Assembly: GCF_000331105.1 (NCBI RefSeq)
Contig: NC_020054.1
Coordinates: 310,001 to 374,000 of the forward strand
Length of the DNA: 64,000 nucleotides
Direction of reading: 5' to 3'
Origin: Fibrella aestuarina BUZ 2
GTDB taxonomy: Bacteria; Bacteroidota; Bacteroidia; Cytophagales; Spirosomataceae
Positions 42,778 through 52,269 of the stretch are shown here, piece by piece (positions within the stretch are counted from its first letter, which is position 1; each line of letters opens with the position of its first letter). The notes under the pieces are model-generated. The model was not told the origin of the DNA and did no database searches. It worked only from the letters and a program-made list of their open reading frames with translations. The translations under genes were made by a program, and so were the position numbers.

Positions 42778-45414
42778 TCAATGCGTTACCATAATCTTTT
42801 TCACCTGACTGGCATCGCCCGCTTTCAGTTGCAGGAAATACATGCCGGTAGGCAGCTGGCTCAGGTCCATCTGTTCGCTGATCTGCTTGCCGTCGCGCAC
42901 CGCTACGGATAGCTGGCGCACCGACTGCCCGGTCGGGCTGCTCAGCGTCAGGGTGCCGCTGGTGGCCGGTTGTGTCAGTTCGGCCGTGACCCGGACGGTG
43001 TTGCTAACCGGGTTCGGGAAAACGTCGAAATTGGCAACGGGCGTTGGTTCGGTCGCCAGCACAACCGGCACCGGCACCTGAATCTGGAGATTGTCGATCT
43101 GCCAGCCCCAGCCGTGCGCGAGCTGATCGGCAAACAACCGGAACCGGATCAGGATGACGTCGTTGGCTCTGAACAAGCCCTTGTCATAAATCCCGATTTC
43201 CCGGCGTTTGAGCAGCGCGGCGGTACCTACAGCGGTTGAGTTCTGCTCGCCCGTGTTCGGATCGACGGCTGACTTCCGCGAATTCCAGGCCGTCAGCCAT
43301 TCCGAGCGGTTAGAGGCATCGTAGCCGTCGATGAGCGGCAGCCAGGTACGTCCGTTGTCTTTGCTGGCTTCCACGATCACGTAGTCGTAAAAGCCCTGGT
43401 CCAGGTACGTTGCGCCCGATTCGCCCGGCTCCACCAACACGATTTCATCGAACCGGATCTTGGCGCTGTCGGGGTTGGCTTTCACGCGTATTGGTGCCAG
43501 CAGCGAGTAGGTAAAGTTGCTTTCGTTGAAAATATCTGAGCCGTTGGCATACGGGTGATCCGAGTTGATGCTGGGGCTGGTGAAACCCGTTGGCGTTTCA
43601 ATCCGGAAATTGTTACCGGCGAAGTCAGTTGCCGTGGCGGTTGAGGCAAAGTCATTGACGTATTGCGACCGCACCGTAGCCTGTGGCCCCACAATGGTGA
43701 TTTCGTAAAAACCGGTTGCCGGGCTGACAGCCTGATTCCGCGCCGCCGATAGGTCCCGCGCAACGATGCGGTAGCTAAGCTTATCGCCTGCTTTCAGCGA
43801 ATTCTGGGGCAATGTAAGCAGACCAACCCAGGTGCTGTCGGGCACCAGATCGGAGTTGAAATACCGCAGCGGTACGGCCGGGCGAGCCACTCCGTTTACC
43901 TGATACTCCACATACGCCGTGTCAACGCCTTGTTTGAAACGCGTGCCTAACCGCCGGTCGTCGACGATCTTGGCGATGATGGGAATCGTGTCGGCCGCAG
44001 CGGCAAACAGCACTGTCTGATCCGGTACGTGGGTAATGGTCGGTGCTTTACGGTCGGCACCCGGCACAAACGAATAGAAGAACTGGTTATCGTTGACATC
44101 GCGGCCCGGATTTGAATAGACGCGACCGGCCACATCCTGCACGCGCAGGAAGTAGGCGATCCGGTCGGTGAGCTGGGCAGCGGGGATGGTGTATCGGTAC
44201 TCGTTGGTCGTGCCCACCCGTGTCATGTCGAAGCCCTGAAAGGTATTATCCAATTGAGTCGGGTACCCTTTCCGATAGAAGATTTTAGGCGGTGCGCTGC
44301 CCAGCGCCGTATCGCTGATGATCCGGGCCGACACAACGATGTCGCTGGGCGATTCGGTATCCAGAATCGCATCGTGAAGCAGCGAGGTCGTTTTCCATTC
44401 CATATCCTCGAAAAAGGCCAGCACAATGGGGCCGGGGTTATGAATCGCCTCGGCATTGTTGACGTTGGGCGTCATCAGCGAGTTGGGGTTACCCTGCCCG
44501 TAGGTGGCTTCGTCGAGGTGGTAGAGCGTCGAGCCCGCGCTGTAGGTGGTTGGTGCGTATAATTTGGCTTTGCCGCCGGTTTTCTGCTGCAACACGGGGC
44601 CGTTGAGGAACAGGTTCCGGCCGATCAACTGGTTATAGACCAGCGCGGCCGTGCTGAAGGCCGTGGGGTCGGTCAGTTTGGCGCCGGTGTTGGTCTCGAC
44701 AAACCGATCGAACACTACGGGCGATACCGAGGCGCTACGCGTGTCAGCATCGCCGAAAATCCCCCCCGTAAAGCCCAGACCATGACCCAACTCGTGCAGG
44801 ATCACGGTGACAAGGTCCGACGTACCGGCGGTTGGTTTGGCATCCAGGCCGCGGTACCAGTTGTTTTCGCTGTTGAAGTTGGCCACAATGTCGGCGCTGT
44901 CAGGATGGTTCAACGCGCGACGGGCAATCTTTTCCGCCAGCGCAACCGGGTAGAACGTCTGCGCTTTCTGAGCCCCGTCCGACGAATAGAAATAGGTGGC
45001 CGGGCGGGCACTACCCAGCGTCACGAACCGGTCGCTGCCGTTGCCCAGCGGTTGCCAGGTCGCTTTGATCCGAATGGGTACAGGGCTGCTGATGAGCGTC
45101 GACCAGATATCGACTGCCCGCTGAAAAGCCGCCTTGGCATCTTCGGGATAGCCGATGTAATCGACGATAAACGTAGACGTAGCGGCCCGGCGAGCACGTC
45201 CGTCGCCAAACCCCTGCGGCGCCCCAATGCTGGTGAAGGCGTTTTCTTTGAGGCCATAGCAGATAATGGGGTCCAGTTTGGCCTGCCGCTGCCGGAAAGC
45301 AAACTCCTCGTAAGTGGTGCGGGTCTTAATCGACGCCGGTTTCTTCTGCGCCAGCAACGGCGACGTCAGCAGGAGCAAGCAAGCCAGCAAACGCAACGTG
45401 TAATAGTTTGTCAT
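42778..45414 (-). CDS. secreted zinc metalloprotease-like protein with T9SS sorting domain
   Basis: 878-residue exported protein (signal peptide about 1-22). The zinc-binding site HELGHGLGF (about 209) is a HEXXHXXG-type motif of the metzincin clan, with a downstream Met-turn-like MTPN. The mid-region contains beta-rich adhesion/jelly-roll-like domains (about 390-620 and 620-780). The C-terminus (about 800-878) is a Por secretion/type A sorting domain: FDVFPNPVSNTVRVT, then LSQLPTGMYFLQLKA and KKIMVTH. It should be exported by the type IX system, released or surface-anchored. Substrate unknown. Confidence 0.88.
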   Translation of the reverse strand: MTNYYTLRLLACLLLLTSPLLAQKKPASIKTRTTYEEFAFRQRQAKLDPIICYGLKENAFTSIGAPQGFGDGRARRAATSTFIVDYIGYPEDAKAAFQRAVDIWSTLISSPVPIRIKATWQPLGNGSDRFVTLGSARPATYFYSSDGAQKAQTFYPVALAEKIARRALNHPDSADIVANFNSENNWYRGLDAKPTAGTSDLVTVILHELGHGLGFTGGIFGDADTRSASVSPVVFDRFVETNTGAKLTDPTAFSTAALVYNQLIGRNLFLNGPVLQQKTGGKAKLYAPTTYSAGSTLYHLDEATYGQGNPNSLMTPNVNNAEAIHNPGPIVLAFFEDMEWKTTSLLHDAILDTESPSDIVVSARIISDTALGSAPPKIFYRKGYPTQLDNTFQGFDMTRVGTTNEYRYTIPAAQLTDRIAYFLRVQDVAGRVYSNPGRDVNDNQFFYSFVPGADRKAPTITHVPDQTVLFAAAADTIPIIAKIVDDRRLGTRFKQGVDTAYVEYQVNGVARPAVPLRYFNSDLVPDSTWVGLLTLPQNSLKAGDKLSYRIVARDLSAARNQAVSPATGFYEITIVGPQATVRSQYVNDFASTATATDFAGNNFRIETPTGFTSPSINSDHPYANGSDIFNESNFTYSLLAPIRVKANPDSAKIRFDEIVLVEPGESGATYLDQGFYDYVIVEASKDNGRTWLPLIDGYDASNRSEWLTAWNSRKSAVDPNTGEQNSTAVGTAALLKRREIGIYDKGLFRANDVILIRFRLFADQLAHGWGWQIDNLQIQVPVPVVLATEPTPVANFDVFPNPVSNTVRVTAELTQPATSGTLTLSSPTGQSVRQLSVAVRDGKQISEQMDLSQLPTGMYFLQLKAGDASQVKKIMVTH

Positions 45415-45438
45415 AAACGTAGTTGGGTCATCAGGGGG

Positions 45439-45514
45439 CAGTAAGCACTGGGCATCAGCCGTTTGGATCGATCGTAATCACAAGTGACGAATGCGCAATA
45501 CCCACTACTTATTG
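45439..45514. repeat. degenerate short inverted repeat
   Basis: CAGTAAGCACTGGGCAT (45439-45455) opposes ATACCCACTACTTATTG (45498-45514) with 4 of 17 mismatches. The right arm would run into the last codons of msrB. Possibly an eroded member of the long repeat family. Confidence 0.4.
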
Positions 45515-45898
45515 TTTCAATACTAAAGATACCGAATTGAGGCAGTATCGCAAGCCCGTCGGCGGCGGGCCGTCGTCGAACACATGACCCAGGTGCGCAT
45601 CACATACGTTGCAAAGCACTTCGACCCGATACATGCCGTAGCTGTAGTCTTTTTCGAGCCGAATCCGCTCCGGGTCGATCGGGTCCGTGAAGCTTGGCCA
45701 GCCCGTGCCTGACTCAAATTTGGTCGTTGCTTCGAAAAGCTCAGTACCGCAGCAGACACAGGTGTAGACGCCGGGCTCTTTGCTTTCGCAGTACTCACCT
45801 GTGAACGGCCGTTCCGTCCCTTTTTGGCGGGCCACTCTGAATTGCTCCGGCGTCAGGATGCGCCGCCACTCGTCTTCGGATTTGATCACCTTTTCCAT
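45509..45898 (-). CDS. msrB: peptide-methionine (R)-S-oxide reductase
   Basis: Reduces methionine-R-sulfoxide in proteins. The 129-residue protein is complete for MsrB: zinc-type pairs CVCCG (about 47-51) and [12 protein letters not shown] (about 96-107), the GWPSF block (about 67-71), and RYCLNSVSL with the catalytic Cys (about 118). The start matches the family N-terminus ([18 protein letters not shown]). Located between the metalloprotease and the Gfo-type gene; an eroded inverted repeat may overlap its end. Confidence 0.95.
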   Translation of the reverse strand: MEKVIKSEDEWRRILTPEQFRVARQKGTERPFTGEYCESKEPGVYTCVCCGTELFEATTKFESGTGWPSFTDPIDPERIRLEKDYSYGMYRVEVLCNVCDAHLGHVFDDGPPPTGLRYCLNSVSLVLKQ

Positions 45899-46045
45899 CG
45901 GTTACTCTGGTTTACGTAATGTGTACGGGAAACGTTGATGGCGGGTTGCCATCTTTTGCTGATAAATACCGGATTCAATTCACTTTGTTCTATTTATCCG
46001 ACCGCCCAACGTACCTGTAGCCCCAGTAGCAACGTCCGCCAAAAA

Positions 46046-46077
46046 GAAACCCCGGCTCGTGGGTGAACCGGGGTTTC
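46046..46077 (-). terminator. rho-independent terminator of the Gfo/Idh/MocA gene
   Basis: GAAACCCCGG and CCGGGGTTTC pair (10 bp) around a 12-nt loop. The A-run at 46041-46045 reads as a T-run on the minus strand. Confidence 0.88.
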
Positions 46078-46083
46078 ATACCG

Positions 46084-47520
46084 CTATTTTTTTCGTTTGG
46101 CGACTGGTGGCGCCGCCTTGGCCGCCTGCCCCTTTCTGGTCATCGTGACGGGGTCCCACTCCACCACTTTCTGCTCGAAATAACTTTCGTTGCAGGCCAG
46201 CACCGGCGCGGCCGCCCGGAAGCCAAAAACCGGGTCTTCGATGGTGCCCTGGCTACCGGCCCGTACGTTCTTGAAGAAGTCGGCAAAGTGGGCCGCGTGC
46301 GCGTCGTCGTTTTTGGGCGACTCAAACTTGACCTCCTTCACCGGCTCGGCCGTGCGGGTTTCGGGCGGGTATTGCACATCATACTGCTTCTTGAATTCTT
46401 CCTGCACCTGCGGCGTAAACGTGAAAAAGCTATCGTAGCCGTTGTAACCCGGTGCTTTGGGCAGTTTCTTTTTTGTCAGAATGAGGTTTTCCTCCGAAAA
46501 CTCGATCGTCCCTTCGTTACCGATGATGCGGGTTACGTTGCTGATTTTTCCGGCGTTGGCGAAGTTGACCCGCAACACCATCTGGAAGGCGTCGTGCTGA
46601 TCGGTTTTGGGGTAGTCCATGATGCTCGTCATCACGTCAGGTACGTCGCGGCCATCTTTCCAGTAAGCCAGATTCCCCGACGAGAAGATGCGCGTTGGGC
46701 CGAGCGTGTTGGTTACGAAATGCACACCTGTGATGAGGTGGATAAACAGATCGCCCGCCACGCCCGTGCCGTAATCTTTGTAATTGCGCCACCGGAAGAA
46801 CCGTTTGGCGTCGAAGGGCCGCTTAGGCGCATCGCCCAGGAAGCGGTCCCAGTCGAGGGTGGCGGTGGAGGCGTCGGTGGGGATGGAGTAGTTCCAGGCC
46901 CCGATGGCATTGAACCGGTCGTTGTTCGACTCGACGTAGTTGATCGGCCCGATTTCGCCCGCCTGCACCATCCGTTTTGCTTCCTGAAACGCCGCGCTGC
47001 TGATGCGCTGACTGCCCACCTGCATGGTCTTGCCCGATTTTTTCCAGGCATCGATGACCGCCTTTCCTTCGTTGAGGTGTTGTACCATCGGCTTTTCGCA
47101 GTACACGTGCTTACCTGCCTGCAAAGCCGCAATGGTGATGTGGTCGTGCCAGTGGTCGGGCGTCACGATCAGCACGGCATCAACATCGGGGCGGGTGAGT
47201 ATTTCGCGGTAATCGCGGGTTGCAAAAAGGTCTTTGTCTTTACCAAAAGCCGTTTTGGCGTGTTCGAGCCGGCCATCGTAAAGGTCGGCCACGGCCACCA
47301 GCTCCACGTCGGGATTCCGCAACGCGGCCATAGTATCGTAATTACCCTGAATGCCCATGCCGATGGTGGCGATGCGGATTTTGTCGTTTGGGCTAACGCG
47401 TCGTAAATTAGGAATGTAAGCGGGCGCTGTGTTGCCCAATACGGTCTGTGTACCCCCCACGGCAGCTAGTGCCGAAGCAGCCGAGAGTGTCTTGATGAAT
47501 GTCCTGCGTGTAGCGGTCAT
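46084..47520 (-). CDS. TAT-exported Gfo/Idh/MocA-family oxidoreductase
   Basis: 478-residue NAD(P)-dependent sugar oxidoreductase of the Gfo/Idh/MocA family, predicted periplasmic. The start MTATRRTFIKTLSAASALAA is a twin-arginine signal. The Rossmann part begins IRIATIGMGIQGNYDT (about 48-63) and carries the family EKPM motif in VYCEKPMVQHL (about 140-150), whose Lys is catalytic in this family. C-terminal alpha/beta domain follows. Many Bacteroidota encode exported paralogues of unknown substrate; no sugar gene adjoins it here. Confidence 0.93.
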   Translation of the reverse strand: MTATRRTFIKTLSAASALAAVGGTQTVLGNTAPAYIPNLRRVSPNDKIRIATIGMGIQGNYDTMAALRNPDVELVAVADLYDGRLEHAKTAFGKDKDLFATRDYREILTRPDVDAVLIVTPDHWHDHITIAALQAGKHVYCEKPMVQHLNEGKAVIDAWKKSGKTMQVGSQRISSAAFQEAKRMVQAGEIGPINYVESNNDRFNAIGAWNYSIPTDASTATLDWDRFLGDAPKRPFDAKRFFRWRNYKDYGTGVAGDLFIHLITGVHFVTNTLGPTRIFSSGNLAYWKDGRDVPDVMTSIMDYPKTDQHDAFQMVLRVNFANAGKISNVTRIIGNEGTIEFSEENLILTKKKLPKAPGYNGYDSFFTFTPQVQEEFKKQYDVQYPPETRTAEPVKEVKFESPKNDDAHAAHFADFFKNVRAGSQGTIEDPVFGFRAAAPVLACNESYFEQKVVEWDPVTMTRKGQAAKAAPPVAKRKK

Positions 47521-47661
47521 AACAGGGTCTTTTTTTCGTAAAAAGCGTGAGTTCTTAATTACTACCCCGTCTGCCGTACCGCAAGCTGGAATATTAGCGG
47601 GCAGGCGGTAAAAATGCCGTCTCTACCCGTTTGTGTATACACCTGTCAGACCAATCCCGTT

Positions 47662-48930
47662 ATGAAGCGACTCTCTCTGTTTCTGCTAGTTAGCTGGGCT
47701 ATTGCCTGCTGGGCAGCGCCCGCCCGGGCCAACTCCATCCTGATCCCGATGGACGATCAGCAGACCGATCACCTGAAGGCGTATGGCATTGCGTATGCCG
47801 TGCTTCAGGCCGATGGCGACGTCGATTGGCTGCTCAACTACCGGGGCGGCAGTTTCCTCATCGATTTCTCGACCAAATTTGAGTCGGAGTGCCGAATTCG
47901 CGGCGTCTCGTTTCAATTGCTGACCGACGGCGGGGCGGCCTCGCTCAAGCAGCAGCTGGCCAACCCCGACCAGAACACCGACGTGGTGGCGCTGCACAAA
48001 GCAGCCAAGATTGTGGTCTATTCGCCCATCAAAACCAGCCCGGCGGCTTTCGAAAATACCGACGCCGTGCTGCTGGTGCTCACCTACGCTGAGATTCCCT
48101 ACGACGTGGTCTACGATCAGGAGATCCTGAGTGGCGACCTGCCCAAATACGACTGGCTCCACCTGCACCACGAAGACTTTACGGGGCAGTTTGGCCGGAA
48201 CCTTAACCGGCTCAGCCCCGCCGACGTGAAAGCGCAGGAGGCGATTGCCAAGCAGTTTGGCTACGCCAAAGTCTCGCAGATGAAACTGGCCGTTGCCAAA
48301 GCCATCAAGGCCTTTTGCGCGGGCGGCGGCTACTTGTTTGCCATGTGCTCGGCTACCGAAACCCTCGACATTGCGCTGGCCGCCGAAGGCCTCGACATTG
48401 TGGGCAGCAGCTACGATGGCGACGGGGAAGACGCCGACGGGCAAGCCAAGCTTGATTTCAGCAAAACGTTTGCCTTCCAGAATTTCAAGCTGGAGAGTGA
48501 CTATGGCGGCGGGTTTTCGACCTTTTCGGATATCAACGCGACGGCTGGCGGCGGGTATGGTCAGGCAAGTGGGTATTTCCAGCTGTTCAACTTCTCGGCC
48601 CGCTACGACGTCGTCCCGGCCATGCTGACCCAGAACCACGAAAACGTGATCAAAGAGTTTTTTGGGCAAACGACCGCCTTCCGCAAAGCCGCGGTGAAAT
48701 CCAACGTGCTGGTGATGGGCGAAGGTAAAACCTCGGACCGCTACCTCTACGGCGAACTGGGGCGCGGCCAATGGACATTCTACGGTGGGCACGATCCCGA
48801 AGGCCTACGCGGTGGCGGTAACTGGCGCATCCCCACCGATCTGCATCTGCACCCACACTCGCCCGGTTACCGGCTGATCCTCAACAACGTGCTGTTCCCT
48901 TCGGCCAAGAAAAAGAAGCGCAAAACGTAA
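47662..48930 (+). CDS. exported protein of uncertain function (family often labelled asparagine synthetase B)
   Basis: 422-residue exported protein; ATG 47662 gives the signal peptide MKRLSLFLLVSWAIACWAAP. The mature part begins NSILIPMDDQQTDHLKAYGI and continues with LLNYRGGSFLIDFSTKFESE; it also has LTYAEIPYDVVYDQEIL, LHLHHEDFTGQFG and CSATETLDIALAAEG (about 225-240), and ends in a basic tail. I recall this Bacteroidota family being labelled asparagine synthetase B, but I see no ATP-pyrophosphatase or glutaminase motifs here, so I would not use that name. The fold may be hydrolase-like. Function unknown. Confidence 0.78.
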   Translation: MKRLSLFLLVSWAIACWAAPARANSILIPMDDQQTDHLKAYGIAYAVLQADGDVDWLLNYRGGSFLIDFSTKFESECRIRGVSFQLLTDGGAASLKQQLANPDQNTDVVALHKAAKIVVYSPIKTSPAAFENTDAVLLVLTYAEIPYDVVYDQEILSGDLPKYDWLHLHHEDFTGQFGRNLNRLSPADVKAQEAIAKQFGYAKVSQMKLAVAKAIKAFCAGGGYLFAMCSATETLDIALAAEGLDIVGSSYDGDGEDADGQAKLDFSKTFAFQNFKLESDYGGGFSTFSDINATAGGGYGQASGYFQLFNFSARYDVVPAMLTQNHENVIKEFFGQTTAFRKAAVKSNVLVMGEGKTSDRYLYGELGRGQWTFYGGHDPEGLRGGGNWRIPTDLHLHPHSPGYRLILNNVLFPSAKKKKRKT

Positions 48931-49041
48931 GCGGGGTTGGCGCTGATAGCTACGGTCTGGTCTATGACTGGCCTAACTTGACCGGGTGACTGGCGGGGCA
49001 AGTAATTGCCCGTCGGCTACCTATCGACTTGTTCTATAGAA

Positions 49042-49049
49042 TATTTTTG
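49042..49049 (+). promoter_or_regulatory. candidate -7 element TATTTTTG for the PUL regulator
   Basis: Matches TAnnTTTG, 47 nt before the TTG start of the regulator. No -33 element at proper distance was found, so this is a weak call. Confidence 0.4.
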
Positions 49050-49096
49050 TCTTTTCAACCCCCGCTTTCCGCGTAATCCAGTTCTTTTCTACAACG

Positions 49097-52021
49097 TTGA
49101 GACACGTTCTTTTTCGCCTGTCGGTAGGGAACCGATGGCTCTTATTACTGGCAGCGTTGCACCTGGCGGGTCCGCTACGGAGCCAGCAACCGATCGCCTC
49201 ACCGCAGATCAGTCACCACAGCAGCAGCGATTACAAGGCTGGCACCCAAAACTGGACCATCCGGCAGGACCGGCAGGGAATCCTTTACATCGGTAACAAT
49301 GAAGGCCTGCTCACGTACAACGGACGATACTGGAACACCTACCGGTTGCCTAACCAGACAGTGGTGCGCTCGATTGGTATCGACGCGCAGCACCGCATTT
49401 TCGTGGGTGGTCAAGACGAGATCGGCTACTTTTTCCCCAATGCCAATGGGGTGCTGACCTACCACTCCTTGTTGCCCTTGCTTGCTCCGGCCGATCGTAG
49501 TTTCGCCGACGTGTGGACCACCGAGGTCGTGGGCGATGATGTGTTTTTTCGGTCGGTGCGGCAGGTGATGCATTTCCACGCGGGCAAGCTGGATGTATAC
49601 CGGTCGTCGAATACGTGGGCTTTTCTGGGGCAGGCGGGTGGGTACGTTTATGCGCAGGATCAGGGCCGGGGTTTGTTGCGCTTTACCAGGGGTCGCTGGC
49701 AACCGTTAGTCGACGCGGCTTCGCTGACGAACATCAGTCTGTCAGGATTATTGCCCTACGGCGCCGACACCCTGTTGGTCACCACGTTGAAGCATGGCCT
49801 GTTTCTGCTGCACCAGCGGCAGTTTGTTCGCCGCCCTACGGCCCTGGACCCGGCGCTGTTCTCCGAACGAATTTACTGCGCCGCTCAGCTTGCCCCCAAC
49901 CAGTATGCGCTGGGCACCACGTCGGCGGGCGTACTGATTATCGACAAAGCAGGCCGCGTAGTGCAGGCGTTCACCAGCCCCAAGGAACTGCAGAACGCCA
50001 ACGTGCGCGGGATTCTGCTCGATCAGCAGCGCAATCTGTGGCTGGCGCTCGATGACGGCCTCGACTTCGTGGCGATCAACAGCCCTATCCGCTATATCCG
50101 GCCGGATGGAGGCCGCAACGCGACGGGGTATGCCATGGCCATCCACGGGCAACACCTTTTCGCTGGTACGTCGAACGGGCTGTACGTCTGTCCAGTGGCG
50201 CAACCAACCGGTGATATCAGCCAACGACAGGGTGACTTTCGGGAAGTGCCAGGCACGAAAGGGCAGGTATGGCGACTTGATCGGCTTGGTAACCAACTGC
50301 TGATGAGCCACGAAACGGGCCTTTTCGATGTGCAGCCGCAACAGGCAACGCCCATCTACACCAAGCTGGGTACGTGGCTGGTGAAACCCGTATCGGCGAC
50401 GGGCCTACTGGCAGGTACGTACCATGGCCTACGGGCCCTGTCAAAAAATGGCGACATCGTCCGCGACCTGGGTACTACGGGCGACACGCCCGAATCACTC
50501 CGTTTTCTGCTCGTCGACACCGTTGCGAATCAGGCCTGGGCGTCGCACCCCAACCGTGGTCTTTTCCGAATGGCGCTCATTCCGGGCACGACAACCGTTC
50601 GTTCCACCCGGCTCTATACCGATCGGGACGGGCTGCCGTCGGTGCAGTATAACTACCTATTTCGGCTGCGGAATCGCCTGTTCGTCGGTACCCAGAAAGG
50701 GGTTTACGAGTATGATGCCCGGCAGGATCGGTTTGTGCCCTCGCCTCTGCTGACGCCCCTGCTGGGTACGTTGACGGTGCAATACCTGGTCGAAGATCAG
50801 GAGCAGAACATTTGGTTTGCCAGTCAGAAGCGCATGGGTGTGATCGACTTCGGCGGCGCTTCCTCGCAGCGGCGTCCGCAGGTTGTTTTCTTCCCCGAAC
50901 TGACGGGTCGGCTGATTGGCGGCTTTGAATTCATCTATCCGTTTAACCGGACCAACATTTTCATCAGCAGTAACAAAGGTTTTCTGCATCTCAACTACGA
51001 CCACTACCGTGCCCGGGTGCATCGACCGACCGTGCTGCTGAGCAAGGTGACAACGTTGGGGGCCAAAGACAGTCTTGTTTTTGGGGGGTACGTCCTCCGC
51101 CGCCCCAGCCAGTCAACGCCAACTCTCTCGCCTGATAGGCGCTCCCTGCGCTTTGAGTTTGCGTCTACCTTGTTCGATCAGGCGACCAACGTCGAGTTCA
51201 GCTACCGGCTGGAAGGCAGCGAGGGCAATTGGTCGTCGTGGAGTACCAAGAGCGAGAAGGAATACACCAATTTGCCGTGGGGGCACTACACGTTTTCCGT
51301 AAAAGCGCGCAATAACCTGGGGAACGAATCGGGCGTTCAGCGGTACTCGTTCTACATTCAGCCTGCCTGGTACGAAAGTTACTGGGCCCGGCTGTGTTAT
51401 GTGCTACTGGCGGCTGGCGGCCTTTACCAACTCTTCAAATGGCAACGCCGCCACCACCGGGCCGAGCAGGCGCAATTAACGTACCTGCACCAGCTTGAAC
51501 TGGACCGCAACGAGAAAGAAATCGTTCGGCTAAAGAACCAGCAGCTCGAGGCCGACATGGACTTCAAAAACCGGGAGCTGGCTACCATGACCATGCAACT
51601 GGCCCAACGGGGCGACGCCCTCATCAAGGTAAAAGAGGTCGTGTCGACCATGGCCAAAAAGCAGGATAACAAAGACAACGCGCTGAACTTCCGCCAAGTC
51701 CTGCGCTTGATTCGGGACGTTGAAAGCAAAGACGCCGACTGGGGGCAGTTTACGCTGCACTTCAATACGGTGAACGATGCCTTCTTCCGAACCCTGAAGG
51801 AAAACCATCCCGATCTGACACCCAATGACCTGAAGCTGTGTGCTTTTCTGAAGATGAATCTGTCATCGAAAGAAATAGCCCAATTCATGAACATTACCGT
51901 CAAGGCCGTCGAAATTGGGCGGTATCGGCTGCGCAAGAAATTGGGCCTTTCACCCACGACCAACCTCTACGAATTTCTAACTGACGTAGCCAAGCAGAGT
52001 GCCACGGGAGGGCTTCGCTAG
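49097..52021 (+). CDS. propeller sensor-regulator with Y_Y_Y domain and LuxR-type HTH (PUL regulator)
   Basis: 974-residue membrane regulator in the style of the two-component propeller proteins but without a kinase. Order: signal peptide (start MRHVLFRLSVGNRWLLLLAA), periplasmic beta-propeller repeats (about 30-640; e.g. WTIRQDRQGILYIGNNEGLL), a Y_Y_Y domain (about 660-750; WSSWSTKSEKEYTNLPWGHY), one TM helix (about 765-785), a coiled coil (about 790-850), and a C-terminal LuxR/GerE-like helix-turn-helix (about 905-965; DLKLCAFLKMNLSSKEIAQF). The start is a TTG codon; there is no in-frame ATG between it and an upstream stop. It precedes the susCD pair and is its likely regulator. Confidence 0.85.
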   Translation: MRHVLFRLSVGNRWLLLLAALHLAGPLRSQQPIASPQISHHSSSDYKAGTQNWTIRQDRQGILYIGNNEGLLTYNGRYWNTYRLPNQTVVRSIGIDAQHRIFVGGQDEIGYFFPNANGVLTYHSLLPLLAPADRSFADVWTTEVVGDDVFFRSVRQVMHFHAGKLDVYRSSNTWAFLGQAGGYVYAQDQGRGLLRFTRGRWQPLVDAASLTNISLSGLLPYGADTLLVTTLKHGLFLLHQRQFVRRPTALDPALFSERIYCAAQLAPNQYALGTTSAGVLIIDKAGRVVQAFTSPKELQNANVRGILLDQQRNLWLALDDGLDFVAINSPIRYIRPDGGRNATGYAMAIHGQHLFAGTSNGLYVCPVAQPTGDISQRQGDFREVPGTKGQVWRLDRLGNQLLMSHETGLFDVQPQQATPIYTKLGTWLVKPVSATGLLAGTYHGLRALSKNGDIVRDLGTTGDTPESLRFLLVDTVANQAWASHPNRGLFRMALIPGTTTVRSTRLYTDRDGLPSVQYNYLFRLRNRLFVGTQKGVYEYDARQDRFVPSPLLTPLLGTLTVQYLVEDQEQNIWFASQKRMGVIDFGGASSQRRPQVVFFPELTGRLIGGFEFIYPFNRTNIFISSNKGFLHLNYDHYRARVHRPTVLLSKVTTLGAKDSLVFGGYVLRRPSQSTPTLSPDRRSLRFEFASTLFDQATNVEFSYRLEGSEGNWSSWSTKSEKEYTNLPWGHYTFSVKARNNLGNESGVQRYSFYIQPAWYESYWARLCYVLLAAGGLYQLFKWQRRHHRAEQAQLTYLHQLELDRNEKEIVRLKNQQLEADMDFKNRELATMTMQLAQRGDALIKVKEVVSTMAKKQDNKDNALNFRQVLRLIRDVESKDADWGQFTLHFNTVNDAFFRTLKENHPDLTPNDLKLCAFLKMNLSSKEIAQFMNITVKAVEIGRYRLRKKLGLSPTTNLYEFLTDVAKQSATGGLR

Positions 52022-52108
52022 CGCGTTTTCGAGCACAAAGAATCCTAAAAAGAAACGTTAAAATTATAAAAAGTCAACACATTCATCTTCAGATATATAC
52101 AATTCATA

Positions 52109-52180
52109 TGTAGTGATAAAGTAGGGCCATTTGGGTGCTCAATCAATCCGAATACGTACTCTTGTAGTGGTTATGTAGTG
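52109..52180 (+). promoter_or_regulatory. direct repeats TGTAGTG upstream of susC (candidate operator)
   Basis: TGTAGTG occurs at 52109-52115, 52163-52169 and 52174-52180, each followed by a GATA/GGTTA/GGATA-like tail. The last two are 11 nt apart, one helical turn; the first is 54 nt before the second. They lie in the region between the regulator gene and susC. Confidence 0.5.
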
Positions 52181-52269
52181 GATACCAAAAGGCCAACTCC
52201 GCATCGGGACACTCTAGTTTTGAAGCAGGTTTTTAAGTCAATAATCCTGTTTTCAAGACGAACTTCTTC

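Noticed and set aside
46063..47406. 447-codon plus-strand ORF
   Set aside because: It is antisense to the well-supported Gfo/Idh/MocA gene and has no recognisable motif or signal; high G+C genes often give long antisense frames.
47686..48792. 368-codon minus-strand ORF
   Set aside because: Antisense to the exported protein gene with clear family motifs; no coding character of its own.
47662..48930. Annotation as asparagine synthetase B
   Set aside because: No glutamine amidotransferase Cys or ATP-pyrophosphatase motif is seen; only the general family label supports it.
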